Part shown: piece after piece, positions 20,277 through 27,915 of the stretch | Numbering within the stretch: position 1 is the stretch's first letter | Layout: each line of letters opens with the position of its first letter | Assembly (NCBI RefSeq): GCF_014841115.1 | Contig: NZ_JACYTP010000004.1 | Coordinates: 310,001-374,000 of the forward strand | Direction of reading: 5' to 3' | DNA length: 64,000 bases | Origin: Photobacterium arenosum | Lineage (GTDB): Bacteria; Pseudomonadota; Gammaproteobacteria; Enterobacterales; Vibrionaceae | Position numbers and translations under genes: made by a program | Notes under the pieces: model-generated | What the model was told of the DNA's origin: nothing | What the model saw: the letters and a program-made list of their open reading frames with translations, nothing else | The model's database searches: none

Positions 20277-20332
20277 AGAGGCTTCGGCCTCTGACTCAAA
20301 GCAAAAGACGACCGCATGGTCGTCTTTTTTTT
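20277..20332 (+). terminator. deo operon terminator region (two hairpins)
   Basis: A first hairpin, AGAGGC-TTCG-GCCTCT (20277-20292), has a UUCG tetraloop. It is followed by AGACGACC-GCAT-GGTCGTCT (20306-20325) and a T-run. The second is a typical intrinsic terminator. Confidence 0.9.
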
Positions 20333-20392
20333 GCTCATACAACGTGGGACAATGCAGCTCTGCAAGCGCTTTCGCCGTATCGGAAAGAATAG

Positions 20393-21010
20393 CTAATCCT
20401 TGGCGTTGGCCGTCAGCAGGAAGGGGAAATGCCACACGTCTTTTCGGCGCCCGAAGGTATAAGCCAGAATAAAACCGATGAACAGTGCAACCAGCAGCAT
20501 GCCCCGCACCGTGTTTGTCATAGTGTCGATTTGATCCGCGGCGTGCTGGACCAGTTTGCCGTGTTCCAGCGTCAGGCGGATAAAGCCGACCACTTGCCCC
20601 TCATCGGTCATCACAGGCTGAACCAGTTGCTGGCGGCCGATACTGGCAGTAGAAAGAGGGGTGGTCAGGCCGGACACCTGCTCAAGCGGCATCGCATCTT
20701 CGGTTTGCGCCAGCGGAACACCTTCAAGATCATAAATACTGGCGTCCAGTATCAGGGGTTCATCGGAAATACGGTTGACCAGATCCTGCAGCTTGTCCTG
20801 CTGTTTGTCGAGAATATCGCCAGCTGCTGTGCTGGCCGCCTGACGGGCGATAATGCGAGACAGCGACTGCGTCTGCTCACTCAGCATGTTGAAGTTGTTC
20901 TGATTCAGCCGGGCGCCGTACTCCAGCATGGTAATCAAGCCGGCAAAACTAACGGCTAATACCAGAAACTGCCAGATACGCTGCATGCGTACAGTTTTGA
21001 ACTTAAACAT
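20393..21010 (-). CDS. ytjB: YtjB/AhpA (SMP-type) membrane protein
   Basis: A 205-residue protein with an N-terminal membrane helix (WQFLVLAVSFAGLITML), a periplasmic middle part, and a C-terminal membrane helix (LLVALFIGFILAY). It matches the SMP/YtjB family of gammaproteobacteria, which lies divergent to serB, as here. The molecular function is not established. The start at 21010 gives MFKFKTVRMQRIWQF, and the protein ends in basic and hydrophobic residues on the cytoplasmic side. Confidence 0.82.
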   Translation of the reverse strand: MFKFKTVRMQRIWQFLVLAVSFAGLITMLEYGARLNQNNFNMLSEQTQSLSRIIARQAASTAAGDILDKQQDKLQDLVNRISDEPLILDASIYDLEGVPLAQTEDAMPLEQVSGLTTPLSTASIGRQQLVQPVMTDEGQVVGFIRLTLEHGKLVQHAADQIDTMTNTVRGMLLVALFIGFILAYTFGRRKDVWHFPFLLTANAKD

Positions 21011-21123
21011 AGTCGTGACTTCTTCGATAAGGCTAACTGAGCAATATTGGGACTTGCCCTGACAAATTGCAATAGGGTACTTTGAAGGGAGTTGAATACG
21101 CCTTTACAGGGATGTGATATACA

Positions 21124-22074
21124 GTGCTGACCATAAAAAAACATACTTCGCTTCATACCCGCTTTCCAGACTGTGTTGCCAGCAGTAATCTGGATGTTAA
21201 ACACGTGGCTTCAGTGATTTACAGTAAATCTCTGACCACAGATCGTATCGATCGTCTTGAAACCCAGACTGGTGAGAGCCTGTCGCCGGTGGCCGCCTGG
21301 AAGGTGGGCGAGTACGATGTGCTGCTGCTGACCAATCCCTTGTCCGACACCCTGATCAGTGCGCTGGACGCCAATAAGATTGATTACGCCCATTATAAAG
21401 ACTTGCCGGATTTGTCCGAGCCGGGTCTGGTGGTGTTTGATATGGACTCCACGGCGATTCAAATCGAATGCATTGATGAAATTGCCAAACTGGCCGGTGT
21501 CGGTGAGCAGGTGGCGGAAGTGACTGAGCGAGCCATGCAGGGGGAGCTGGATTTTGAACAGAGCCTGCGCCAGCGCGTCGGCACACTCAAAGGCGCCAGT
21601 GCTGACATTCTGCTGCAAGTTCGCAACCAGCTGCCTCTGATGCCGGAAATGCGCGATTTGGTGATGGCGCTGCACCATTATGGCTGGAAAACCGCGATTG
21701 CTTCCGGCGGCTTTACCTATTTCTCTGATTATCTCAAAGACGAGCTGAACCTGACTCACGCCCAGTCCAACCAGCTGGAAATCGTTGACGGTAAACTAAC
21801 CGGTCAGGTACTCGGCAGCGTGGTCGATGCACAAACCAAGGCCGATATCCTGCGCGAGCTGGCAGAAGAATACGATATCGCCAGGCACAACACGGTTGCG
21901 GTCGGTGACGGCGCCAATGATCTGGTGATGATGGCCGCTGCCGGGCTGGGTATCGCTTACCATGCCAAACCCAAAGTGGTAGCAGCCGCACCCGCCGCCG
22001 TCCGCTACGCCGATCTCGGCGGCGTGCTGTGTATTCTTTCCGCTTCCCTCTGGCCGCAGAAAATCGGCTGGTAG
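21124..22074 (+). CDS. serB: Phosphoserine phosphatase
   Basis: A HAD-superfamily enzyme that removes phosphate from O-phospho-L-serine, the last step of serine synthesis. An N-terminal regulatory part of about 95 residues precedes the HAD core. Motif I is VFDMDSTAI (nucleophile D106), motif II is the Ser in IASGGFTYFSDYL, and motif III/IV is VGDGANDLVMM. The GTG at 21124 is taken as start, but the ribosome site is poor and a later start is possible. It is divergent from ytjB, with about 110 bp between them. Confidence 0.95.
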   Translation: MLTIKKHTSLHTRFPDCVASSNLDVKHVASVIYSKSLTTDRIDRLETQTGESLSPVAAWKVGEYDVLLLTNPLSDTLISALDANKIDYAHYKDLPDLSEPGLVVFDMDSTAIQIECIDEIAKLAGVGEQVAEVTERAMQGELDFEQSLRQRVGTLKGASADILLQVRNQLPLMPEMRDLVMALHHYGWKTAIASGGFTYFSDYLKDELNLTHAQSNQLEIVDGKLTGQVLGSVVDAQTKADILRELAEEYDIARHNTVAVGDGANDLVMMAAAGLGIAYHAKPKVVAAAPAAVRYADLGGVLCILSASLWPQKIGW

Positions 22075-22092
22075 GTGATTCTGAAACAATGG

Positions 22093-22124
22093 AAAAAGCG
22101 AAATCGGTCGGTTTCGCTTTTTTT
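22093..22124 (+). terminator. Rho-independent terminator of serB
   Basis: The 11-bp stem AAAAAGCGAAA / TTTCGCTTTTT with an 8-base loop continues into further T, 18 bp after the serB stop. Confidence 0.9.
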
Positions 22125-22531
22125 CGGTTATCAGCAATGCTGTTTGTTCGTAGACTCAATGATCACGGTCACGATGCAGAAGCAAAATCGCTTACTGGTT
22201 GGCTGTTTTGATCCGAACGAAGTGTGTTGAAGGGCGGGTATAAGTAGCGCAACTTGCGACGGCATCCTTGAGATCTTTTTTGGTGCCCGTACCTAAAGGA
22301 ACACTGTGGGATATTGGCCAGAATCGGGAGGTTTTTTTGCATTATTGATTTTGAATCAAAGTCTTGCCTTGGTTTGCTCACTGCGGATACTGAAGTTATG
22401 ATTTGGCTGAATCAATGCCATAGACGGATTGTGACATGGTGGCCTCCGGCGATTTGTAGTCAGACTAACCTAGTATGGCAAAGCCTGATGAGAGGCAGTC
22501 CATGTCATTCGTTATATTTACAGGAGGTTTA
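22125..22531. other. Intergenic junction, nothing recognised
   Basis: A stretch of 407 bp between the serB terminator and the YgjV-like gene. Only unconvincing short ORFs were seen. It marks the left border of a patch of unrelated single genes. Confidence 0.4.
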
Positions 22532-23035
22532 GTGACACCATTTTTCCTATCTCAAGTCTTAGTTGCTGTGGCTATTTGCTTTGATTTGATGTCATTCCAA
22601 TTCAAAGACAGGCGAAAAATTGTAACTTGTCTGTTCTTCGCTGGAACGTTGATTTCCAGCCATTTTATTCTGCTTGAGCAATGGACTGCAGCGAGTCTAA
22701 TGGTTATCGCTACCATTCGATATTTGGTGAGCGTATTTTCCACTTCGCCAAAGCTCAAATATCTATTCTGCACTGCATCAGTTATCTCGACTGTTGTAAC
22801 CTACTCTGGGTTAGCCAGTGTAATTAGTTGTTTTGCATCCATTTTTCAATCGATCGCTGCGTTTAATAAAGATGACCGTCGTTTAAGAGAGTTTATGATT
22901 GTCGGTACAGCTCTTTGGCTCATACATAATTATGTTGTAGGCTCCCCAACAGCAGTCTTGATGGAAGTTCTCTTTATTTTTAGTAACTTAATTGGCTATT
23001 ATCGCTACTACTATAAAAGCTCGGCAGCAGTATAA
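22532..23035 (+). CDS. YgjV-family inner-membrane protein
   Basis: A protein of about 167 residues that is almost wholly hydrophobic, with roughly six helices. It starts MTPFFLSQVLVAVAICFDL and contains QFKDRRKIV, and LIGYYRYYYK near the C-terminus, resembling the YgjV family of unknown function. The start is placed at GTG 22532, because AGGAGGT at 22522-22528 lies just upstream. Longer in-frame readings (22475, 22502) would bury that ribosome site. Codon use is AT-rich compared with serB. Confidence 0.68.
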   Translation: MTPFFLSQVLVAVAICFDLMSFQFKDRRKIVTCLFFAGTLISSHFILLEQWTAASLMVIATIRYLVSVFSTSPKLKYLFCTASVISTVVTYSGLASVISCFASIFQSIAAFNKDDRRLREFMIVGTALWLIHNYVVGSPTAVLMEVLFIFSNLIGYYRYYYKSSAAV

Positions 23036-23078
23036 AATAACAAATGTTTAAGAGGGGCAGTAGCAGGCAAGAGGAAAT

Positions 23079-23573
23079 ATGGAAGTATCTCTCAAACAAA
23101 TAGACCTGGGTTCGCGTAATATATTGGAGAATCTTTTCTCTTATTATGTCTATGATATGTCAGAGTTTATGGGGTGGGGGCCAAATTCAGAAGGATTGTA
23201 TGCGTTCAATTCTGAGACTTTGGATTCGTACTGGAAAGAAGCTAGTCATGTGCCTTACTTTATTTATGTTGATAAGGAAATTGCTGGCTTTGCATTAGTT
23301 CGAAACTATTCGATTGAACCAGAAATTTTTGATATTGAGCAGTATTTCGTATTGCGTAAGTTCAAAGGAAAGGGGGTTGGTAAAAAGGCGCTTTTAGCGG
23401 TTGTAGCTAATCATCCAGGTAAGTGGCAAATTCGTGTTCTAAAGGAAAATGAAGCGGCATTGAAGTTTTGGGATTCAGCGGTCAAAAATATAGTAGGCAG
23501 CCGTTACGACGTTTCATTGGACATCGATGTGGATTTAGAAATGTACTTCATACGCTTTGAGGCAGTCAGTTAA
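23079..23573 (+). CDS. GNAT-family acetyltransferase
   Basis: A protein of 164 residues with the GNAT fold, expected to transfer an acyl group from acetyl-CoA. The acetyl-CoA loop is FKGKGVGKKALL (the R/QxxGxG/A motif), preceded by the beta-4 strand IEQYFVLRK. WQIRVLKENEAALKFWD is the family's C-terminal motif B region. The substrate is unknown. It follows the YgjV-like gene by 43 bp on the same strand, so both may share a transcript ending in the hairpin at 23591. Confidence 0.82.
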   Translation: MEVSLKQIDLGSRNILENLFSYYVYDMSEFMGWGPNSEGLYAFNSETLDSYWKEASHVPYFIYVDKEIAGFALVRNYSIEPEIFDIEQYFVLRKFKGKGVGKKALLAVVANHPGKWQIRVLKENEAALKFWDSAVKNIVGSRYDVSLDIDVDLEMYFIRFEAVS

Positions 23574-23590
23574 TAAGGCTACATGGACTC

Positions 23591-23624
23591 CCCGGCACTC
23601 TTTGAGCAGACAAAGAGTGCCGGG
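23591..23624. other. Perfect 14-bp inverted repeat
   Basis: CCCGGCACTCTTTG and its exact complement flank a 6-base loop (AGCAGA). No T-run follows on either side, so it is not a standard intrinsic terminator. It lies 17 bp after the GNAT gene stop and could protect mRNA ends or be a recombination relic. Confidence 0.75.
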
Positions 23625-23742
23625 CGCGCATCAAACAATGCCGAGAAGCACACCGAACGCAAGCGCGACATAGGTTCCACAAGAATGGATGTCTTTTTAT
23701 AAACGTTTTGTGGAACAACATTTTACGGAGAAATTAAAATCG

Positions 23743-24609
23743 ATGAAAATTGACGCTTATTTGGTTAATTCCTTTACTGCCAATACCACCGGCGGAAATC
23801 CTGCCGGCGTAGTGCTGCATGCAGATAATCTTTCTGACGAAGAAAAACTTAACATCGCCAAAGCCGTTGGTTATTCAGAAACGGCGTTTGTATCCCAAGA
23901 CGACGAAGCCGATTTTGAGCTGTCTTTTTTTACCACAACGGATGAAGTGGACTTCTGCGGTCATGCCACCTTAGCTGCATTTTCAACAATGTATCAAAAA
24001 GGGATCGTAACCGATGGACAATATGTTCAGAGGACTAAAGCAGGTTTACTTGCCGTCACTATAGAGCCTGATGGTCATATCGTTATGGCGCAGAAATTAC
24101 CTGAATACCTTGGGGTGTTTGATTGTGAGGCGATATCAGCGTTAATTGGTATTGACTCGACAGTTCTGGCGTCAAGCGGGTTACCTGTCGAGGTTATTTC
24201 AACAGGCTTGCCAGATATGATTGTTCCCGTGCCATTGGGGTATCTGGATAGAATCCAGGTAAATGAAGATTTACTCAGTGATTTTTGCCAAGAACATGAT
24301 CTTGTCAGTCTCCATGCTTTTGAACTGTGTGAGAAAGACAGCCGGCTGACAGCGAGTTGTCGGAACTTTGCTCCTTTGTTTGGCATCCCGGAAGAATCCG
24401 CAACCGGCAGTGCCAGCGGCGCCTTAGCCTGCTATTTATCCAAGCACCTTGGTAGCGAATATTCGAATGGTTTTACTTTCGAGCAAGGAAGGGCAATGGA
24501 CTGTGTGTCAATCATTACCGCGTCAGTTGAGTCGAACGAACAGGGGATTACCAAGGTACTGGTCGGCGGTTTTGCACATGAAATTGGGTTGCAGCAGGTC
24601 TTCTTATAA
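23743..24609 (+). CDS. PhzF-family isomerase/epimerase-like protein
   Basis: A PhzF-family protein of about 288 residues, with the diaminopimelate-epimerase-like fold. The N-terminus MKIDAYLVNSFTANTTGGNP is characteristic, the catalytic Glu is in GYSETAFV, and conserved DFCGHATLA and ATGSASGAL blocks follow. PhzF itself isomerises an intermediate of phenazine synthesis; most relatives, including this one, have unknown substrates. ATG 23743 fits the family start; the ORF extends upstream to 23689 without resemblance. There is no phenazine gene nearby. Confidence 0.85.
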   Translation: MKIDAYLVNSFTANTTGGNPAGVVLHADNLSDEEKLNIAKAVGYSETAFVSQDDEADFELSFFTTTDEVDFCGHATLAAFSTMYQKGIVTDGQYVQRTKAGLLAVTIEPDGHIVMAQKLPEYLGVFDCEAISALIGIDSTVLASSGLPVEVISTGLPDMIVPVPLGYLDRIQVNEDLLSDFCQEHDLVSLHAFELCEKDSRLTASCRNFAPLFGIPEESATGSASGALACYLSKHLGSEYSNGFTFEQGRAMDCVSIITASVESNEQGITKVLVGGFAHEIGLQQVFL

Positions 24610-24711
24610 CCATGTACTTAAATGGACAATGTCCTTCCTCTGTTCTCAACAGTATAAAATGATATGAAAAATGTAGACCTGCATCTCAGCAAACGGGAGC
24701 ACCCCTGCTCG

Positions 24712-25620
24712 TCATGTACCTGCTTCCTGATCACCCCAGTGGGATATGAGCGCCTCGCGAAACACAGTCAGTTTGGCCGAGTATTGCCGTGATGGCGGGT
24801 AGAGTAAAGTCAGCGGCTGAGGAGGCGGTGCATTGTGGCTGAGTACTTCCTGTAAGCGTCCGTCGGCGAGATATGGCCGAACGAAGAAAGTCAGTAACTG
24901 TACAATACCGGTGCCGGAGACAGCGGCTTCAACCAAAGGGTCGCCGTGATCAAGAATCAGATTCCCACCCACATCCATGCTGATGGGTTTACCGTTATCC
25001 GTAAACCGCCATGGGTTAATCAGCCCGTTTGAAGATAAACGAACTCTCAGGCAATTATGTTGCGATAACTCCTTGATACACTTTGGGACGCCACGTCTGG
25101 CAAGGTATTTGGCAGAGGCCACTGTGACCCAATTGGCTGACGATAAGCGCTTGGCTATCACTCGGGCATCGGCAACGGGGCCGCTGCGAATGACCGCATC
25201 AAATCCCTCATCAATAATGTCGACTATTCGATCGGTCAAAACCAGTTCGATGTTCAACTGGGGATGGGATTCCAGTAACTCACTGACGATCGGAATCAGG
25301 ATAGCCCGTCCAAATGCGGAAGGCGCACTGACTTTCAGCGTGCCTTTGGGGGCGTTGCCATGATGCCGCATTTCATGCTGAGCATCAGAAAGTCCGGAGA
25401 TTAATGGGCGGACGCGAAACAGAAATAATTCACCGTCTGCGGTCAGGCTCAGGCTGCGGGTATTGCGGTGCAACAATTTAACACCCAACTGTGCTTCCAG
25501 TCTGCTGATAGCTCTGGAAATACCCGACTGCGTGATACCTAGCTGCGTGGCTGCAACGGTGAAGCTTTGGTTGTCGGCCACCTTAATGAATTGCCTGATG
25601 GCATTGAGATCAGCATTCAT
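24712..25620 (-). CDS. LysR-family transcriptional regulator
   Basis: A 302-residue LysR-type regulator. The N-terminal winged helix-turn-helix (residues 1-60) contains QSFTVAATQLGITQSGISRAISRLEAQLG and LLHRNTRSLSLT, followed by an effector-binding domain with the usual LysR substrate fold. It is divergent from an MFS transporter 95 bp away. The shared intergenic region probably carries its operator and the pair is likely a regulator with its regulated exporter. The inducer is unknown. Confidence 0.9.
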   Translation of the reverse strand: MNADLNAIRQFIKVADNQSFTVAATQLGITQSGISRAISRLEAQLGVKLLHRNTRSLSLTADGELFLFRVRPLISGLSDAQHEMRHHGNAPKGTLKVSAPSAFGRAILIPIVSELLESHPQLNIELVLTDRIVDIIDEGFDAVIRSGPVADARVIAKRLSSANWVTVASAKYLARRGVPKCIKELSQHNCLRVRLSSNGLINPWRFTDNGKPISMDVGGNLILDHGDPLVEAAVSGTGIVQLLTFFVRPYLADGRLQEVLSHNAPPPQPLTLLYPPSRQYSAKLTVFREALISHWGDQEAGT

Positions 25621-25715
25621 GATTTAAGTCATTAGTGAAATGATTTCAAAGTGTTTATCGATCATATGTCATAAATGATACTGGGTGAACCTTAAACATC
25701 ACTTGGAATGAATTT

Positions 25716-26906
25716 ATGCGATCTCCTTTACCTTCAGGGGTTTACCTTCTTAGTCTCGGTATCTTTATCATGATTTCCTGCGAGTTGCAGGTGCTGGGTT
25801 TTATGCCTGCGCTGGCAGCAGATCTGGGTGTTTCAATTGCTGAGGTCGGTTATCTGGTCTCTGCCTTTGCTGCCAGTATGGCCATTGGCGGCCCAATCCT
25901 CATGCTTGCACTTTCTCGCTTCCCGCCGCGCATGATTCTGGCTTGCCTGTATGCCATTTTTATCCTGGGTGAGCTGTTTGGCGCTCTGGCACACAGCTAT
26001 AGCCAGCTGATGCTGGCGCGTGCTGTTACGGGTATGGTGTCCGGTGCATTCTTTGGGGTATCGATTGGGCTTTGTTCAAGGATGGTTGACCCCAAAGATA
26101 CGTTGCGAGCCGTTGCAATGGTGCTGGCGGGTATCATGTTGGGCACCATTATCGGCTTGCCTCTGGCAAAAGTGATTGCAGAATATTGGGGATGGCGTGA
26201 AAGCTTTTATGTGGTCGTGGCACTGGCAGTGTTCAGTGCCGCCTTGACGCTGAAGGCGGTTCCGTCTTTACCCGCAGAAGCTTCACATCCGTTAAAGCAA
26301 GAGCTGAAAGGGGTACTGGATGTGAGGTTATGGTGGGTTTTTGCGACCAGCTTTTGTGTGATTGGTGCGGTTTATGCGCCTTTTAGCTTTATCGTGCCGA
26401 TTCTGACTGATTTAGCCGCCCTGCCGGAAGGGGCTGTTACCTGGTTACTCTTGGCTTATGGGTTGTGCATGCTGGCAGGAAACTATGTCGTTGCTGCTCT
26501 GGCTGTGAAACATGCTAAAGCGACAATCATGGGGGGCCTGGCTATTATGATCTCTGTCTTTGTGATGTTTGCGCTGTTTGCCGACATTGGCTGGGTAGCA
26601 GTGCTTTGTCTGGTGCTGTTGGGGTTTTGTGGTGTGAGTCTCAACCCGGCCCTGGTCAGCCGACTGATGTCGTTACCACAGGGGCAACGGGCCTTTATCA
26701 ATACTTTGCACGCTTCTGTGATTAACGCCGGGATTATGTTCGGCAGCTTTGCGGCAGGCCTGACACTGGATTCAGGCTTTAGTCTGCATGTCACAATATG
26801 GCTGGGAGCTGCCATTGCGATTCTTGGTCTGACAGTGCTTGGAATGTCGCCTCAGCTTTGTGTATCGTCTGCCCAAACAGCGTCGCGACTGCCTCAGACA
26901 GATTAG
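25716..26906 (+). CDS. MFS transporter, DHA1 type
   Basis: A 396-residue, 12-helix major facilitator protein of the DHA1 drug:H+ antiporter group (AraJ/YdhP-like). The N-terminal half has ELQVLGFMPALAADLGVS, and LARAVTGMVSGAFFGVS near helix 4 corresponds to antiporter motif C. It is divergent from a LysR regulator that probably controls it. Efflux of a small molecule is expected; the substrate cannot be predicted. Confidence 0.87.
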   Translation: MRSPLPSGVYLLSLGIFIMISCELQVLGFMPALAADLGVSIAEVGYLVSAFAASMAIGGPILMLALSRFPPRMILACLYAIFILGELFGALAHSYSQLMLARAVTGMVSGAFFGVSIGLCSRMVDPKDTLRAVAMVLAGIMLGTIIGLPLAKVIAEYWGWRESFYVVVALAVFSAALTLKAVPSLPAEASHPLKQELKGVLDVRLWWVFATSFCVIGAVYAPFSFIVPILTDLAALPEGAVTWLLLAYGLCMLAGNYVVAALAVKHAKATIMGGLAIMISVFVMFALFADIGWVAVLCLVLLGFCGVSLNPALVSRLMSLPQGQRAFINTLHASVINAGIMFGSFAAGLTLDSGFSLHVTIWLGAAIAILGLTVLGMSPQLCVSSAQTASRLPQTD

Positions 26907-27135
26907 TCCCGTATTCATTTTCGGACAATAGCAAGGCATTGTTGTCCTTTTAAAATGATTCTGCTGCCAGTTCCTTACCCAGATAAACCTCACCGCGGAT
27001 ATTGAAGCTAAGCTTGATTAAATCAATATCATAAACCGGCTGCGGCATAGTGAATCAGGCTGGGCAGGTGTGACAAAGCCTGATGCAGTGAAAGTCTATG
27101 TTACTGGTTGGGCAACTGAGCGGGAGAGCTGAACA

Positions 27136-27771
27136 ATGAGCGAGCTGACTATCTGGACGTTAGACTGGGTACCTGAAGGCCCACGCGGATTCGTGCGTGA
27201 CTTGCGGTTGCGATGGGCATGCGAGGAAGCTGGGCTGCCATACAAAGTGCAAACGATCCCCTTTGATGGCCGCGAGACTAATCATCTTGCCCGTCAGCCT
27301 TTTGGTCAGGTGCCGTTTTTGAGTGACGGTGAACTGCAGTTATTTGAAAGTGGCGCATGCCTTATGCATATTGCGCAGCAATCTGACAAGCTGATGCCGG
27401 GCGATGCTATTGGTCAGGCGCACACGCTGCAATGGGTATTTGCGGCGCTCAACTCTATCGAAATGGTCAGCGTATCCTGGTGGTTTCTGACGATTTCCGG
27501 TCATAGCGACAATGAACTTACCGGGTGGATGGGCAAGCGTCTGGCGCAGCTCGAGTGTGTGCTGAGCGAGCGAGAATGGCTTGCAGGCGATCGGTTCACG
27601 GCGGCGGACCTGCTGATGGCTGACGTGCTGCGTATACCGCAAGTGCGTGCTGTCAGTAACCGCCCGGCTTCGGAAGCCTACGTGGTTCGTTTAACCAGCC
27701 GTCCGGCCTTTAAGAAAGCCTATGCGGATCAGATGGCGCATTTCGAACTGGCCGACAAGGAGCGGGCTTAA
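27136..27771 (+). CDS. Glutathione S-transferase family protein
   Basis: A protein of 211 residues with an N-terminal thioredoxin-like domain, containing the cis-Pro region GQVPFLSDGELQLFESGAC, and an alpha-helical C-terminal domain with the GDRFTAADLLMADVL motif. These are standard cytosolic GST features, implying glutathione binding for conjugation or reduction. The start ATG 27136 has a GGGAGAG ribosome site. It is a single gene between the MFS gene and the convergent PilZ gene. Confidence 0.87.
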   Translation: MSELTIWTLDWVPEGPRGFVRDLRLRWACEEAGLPYKVQTIPFDGRETNHLARQPFGQVPFLSDGELQLFESGACLMHIAQQSDKLMPGDAIGQAHTLQWVFAALNSIEMVSVSWWFLTISGHSDNELTGWMGKRLAQLECVLSEREWLAGDRFTAADLLMADVLRIPQVRAVSNRPASEAYVVRLTSRPAFKKAYADQMAHFELADKERA

Positions 27772-27915
27772 CCTGCCTTTCAGCTGTGTGTAAACCCGGA
27801 TCTGACCTGCTCCCTCAAAACACGTTGAAGCTGTATTCTTGTTGTGAGGGAGAGGCCGATAGATCAACCTGTCAGAAATACCTGTTTTTGGTGCTCTCAT
27901 TTAACCTAATGCGCG

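Noticed and set aside
23591..23624. The perfect hairpin as an integron attC site
   Set aside because: It lacks the GTTRRRY core-site pattern and there is no cassette array structure around it.
26950..27048. A 32-codon minus-strand ORF between the MFS and GST genes
   Set aside because: It reads plausibly (MPQPVYDIDLIKLSF...) but is too short to assign and no ribosome site is clear. It may be a gene fragment.
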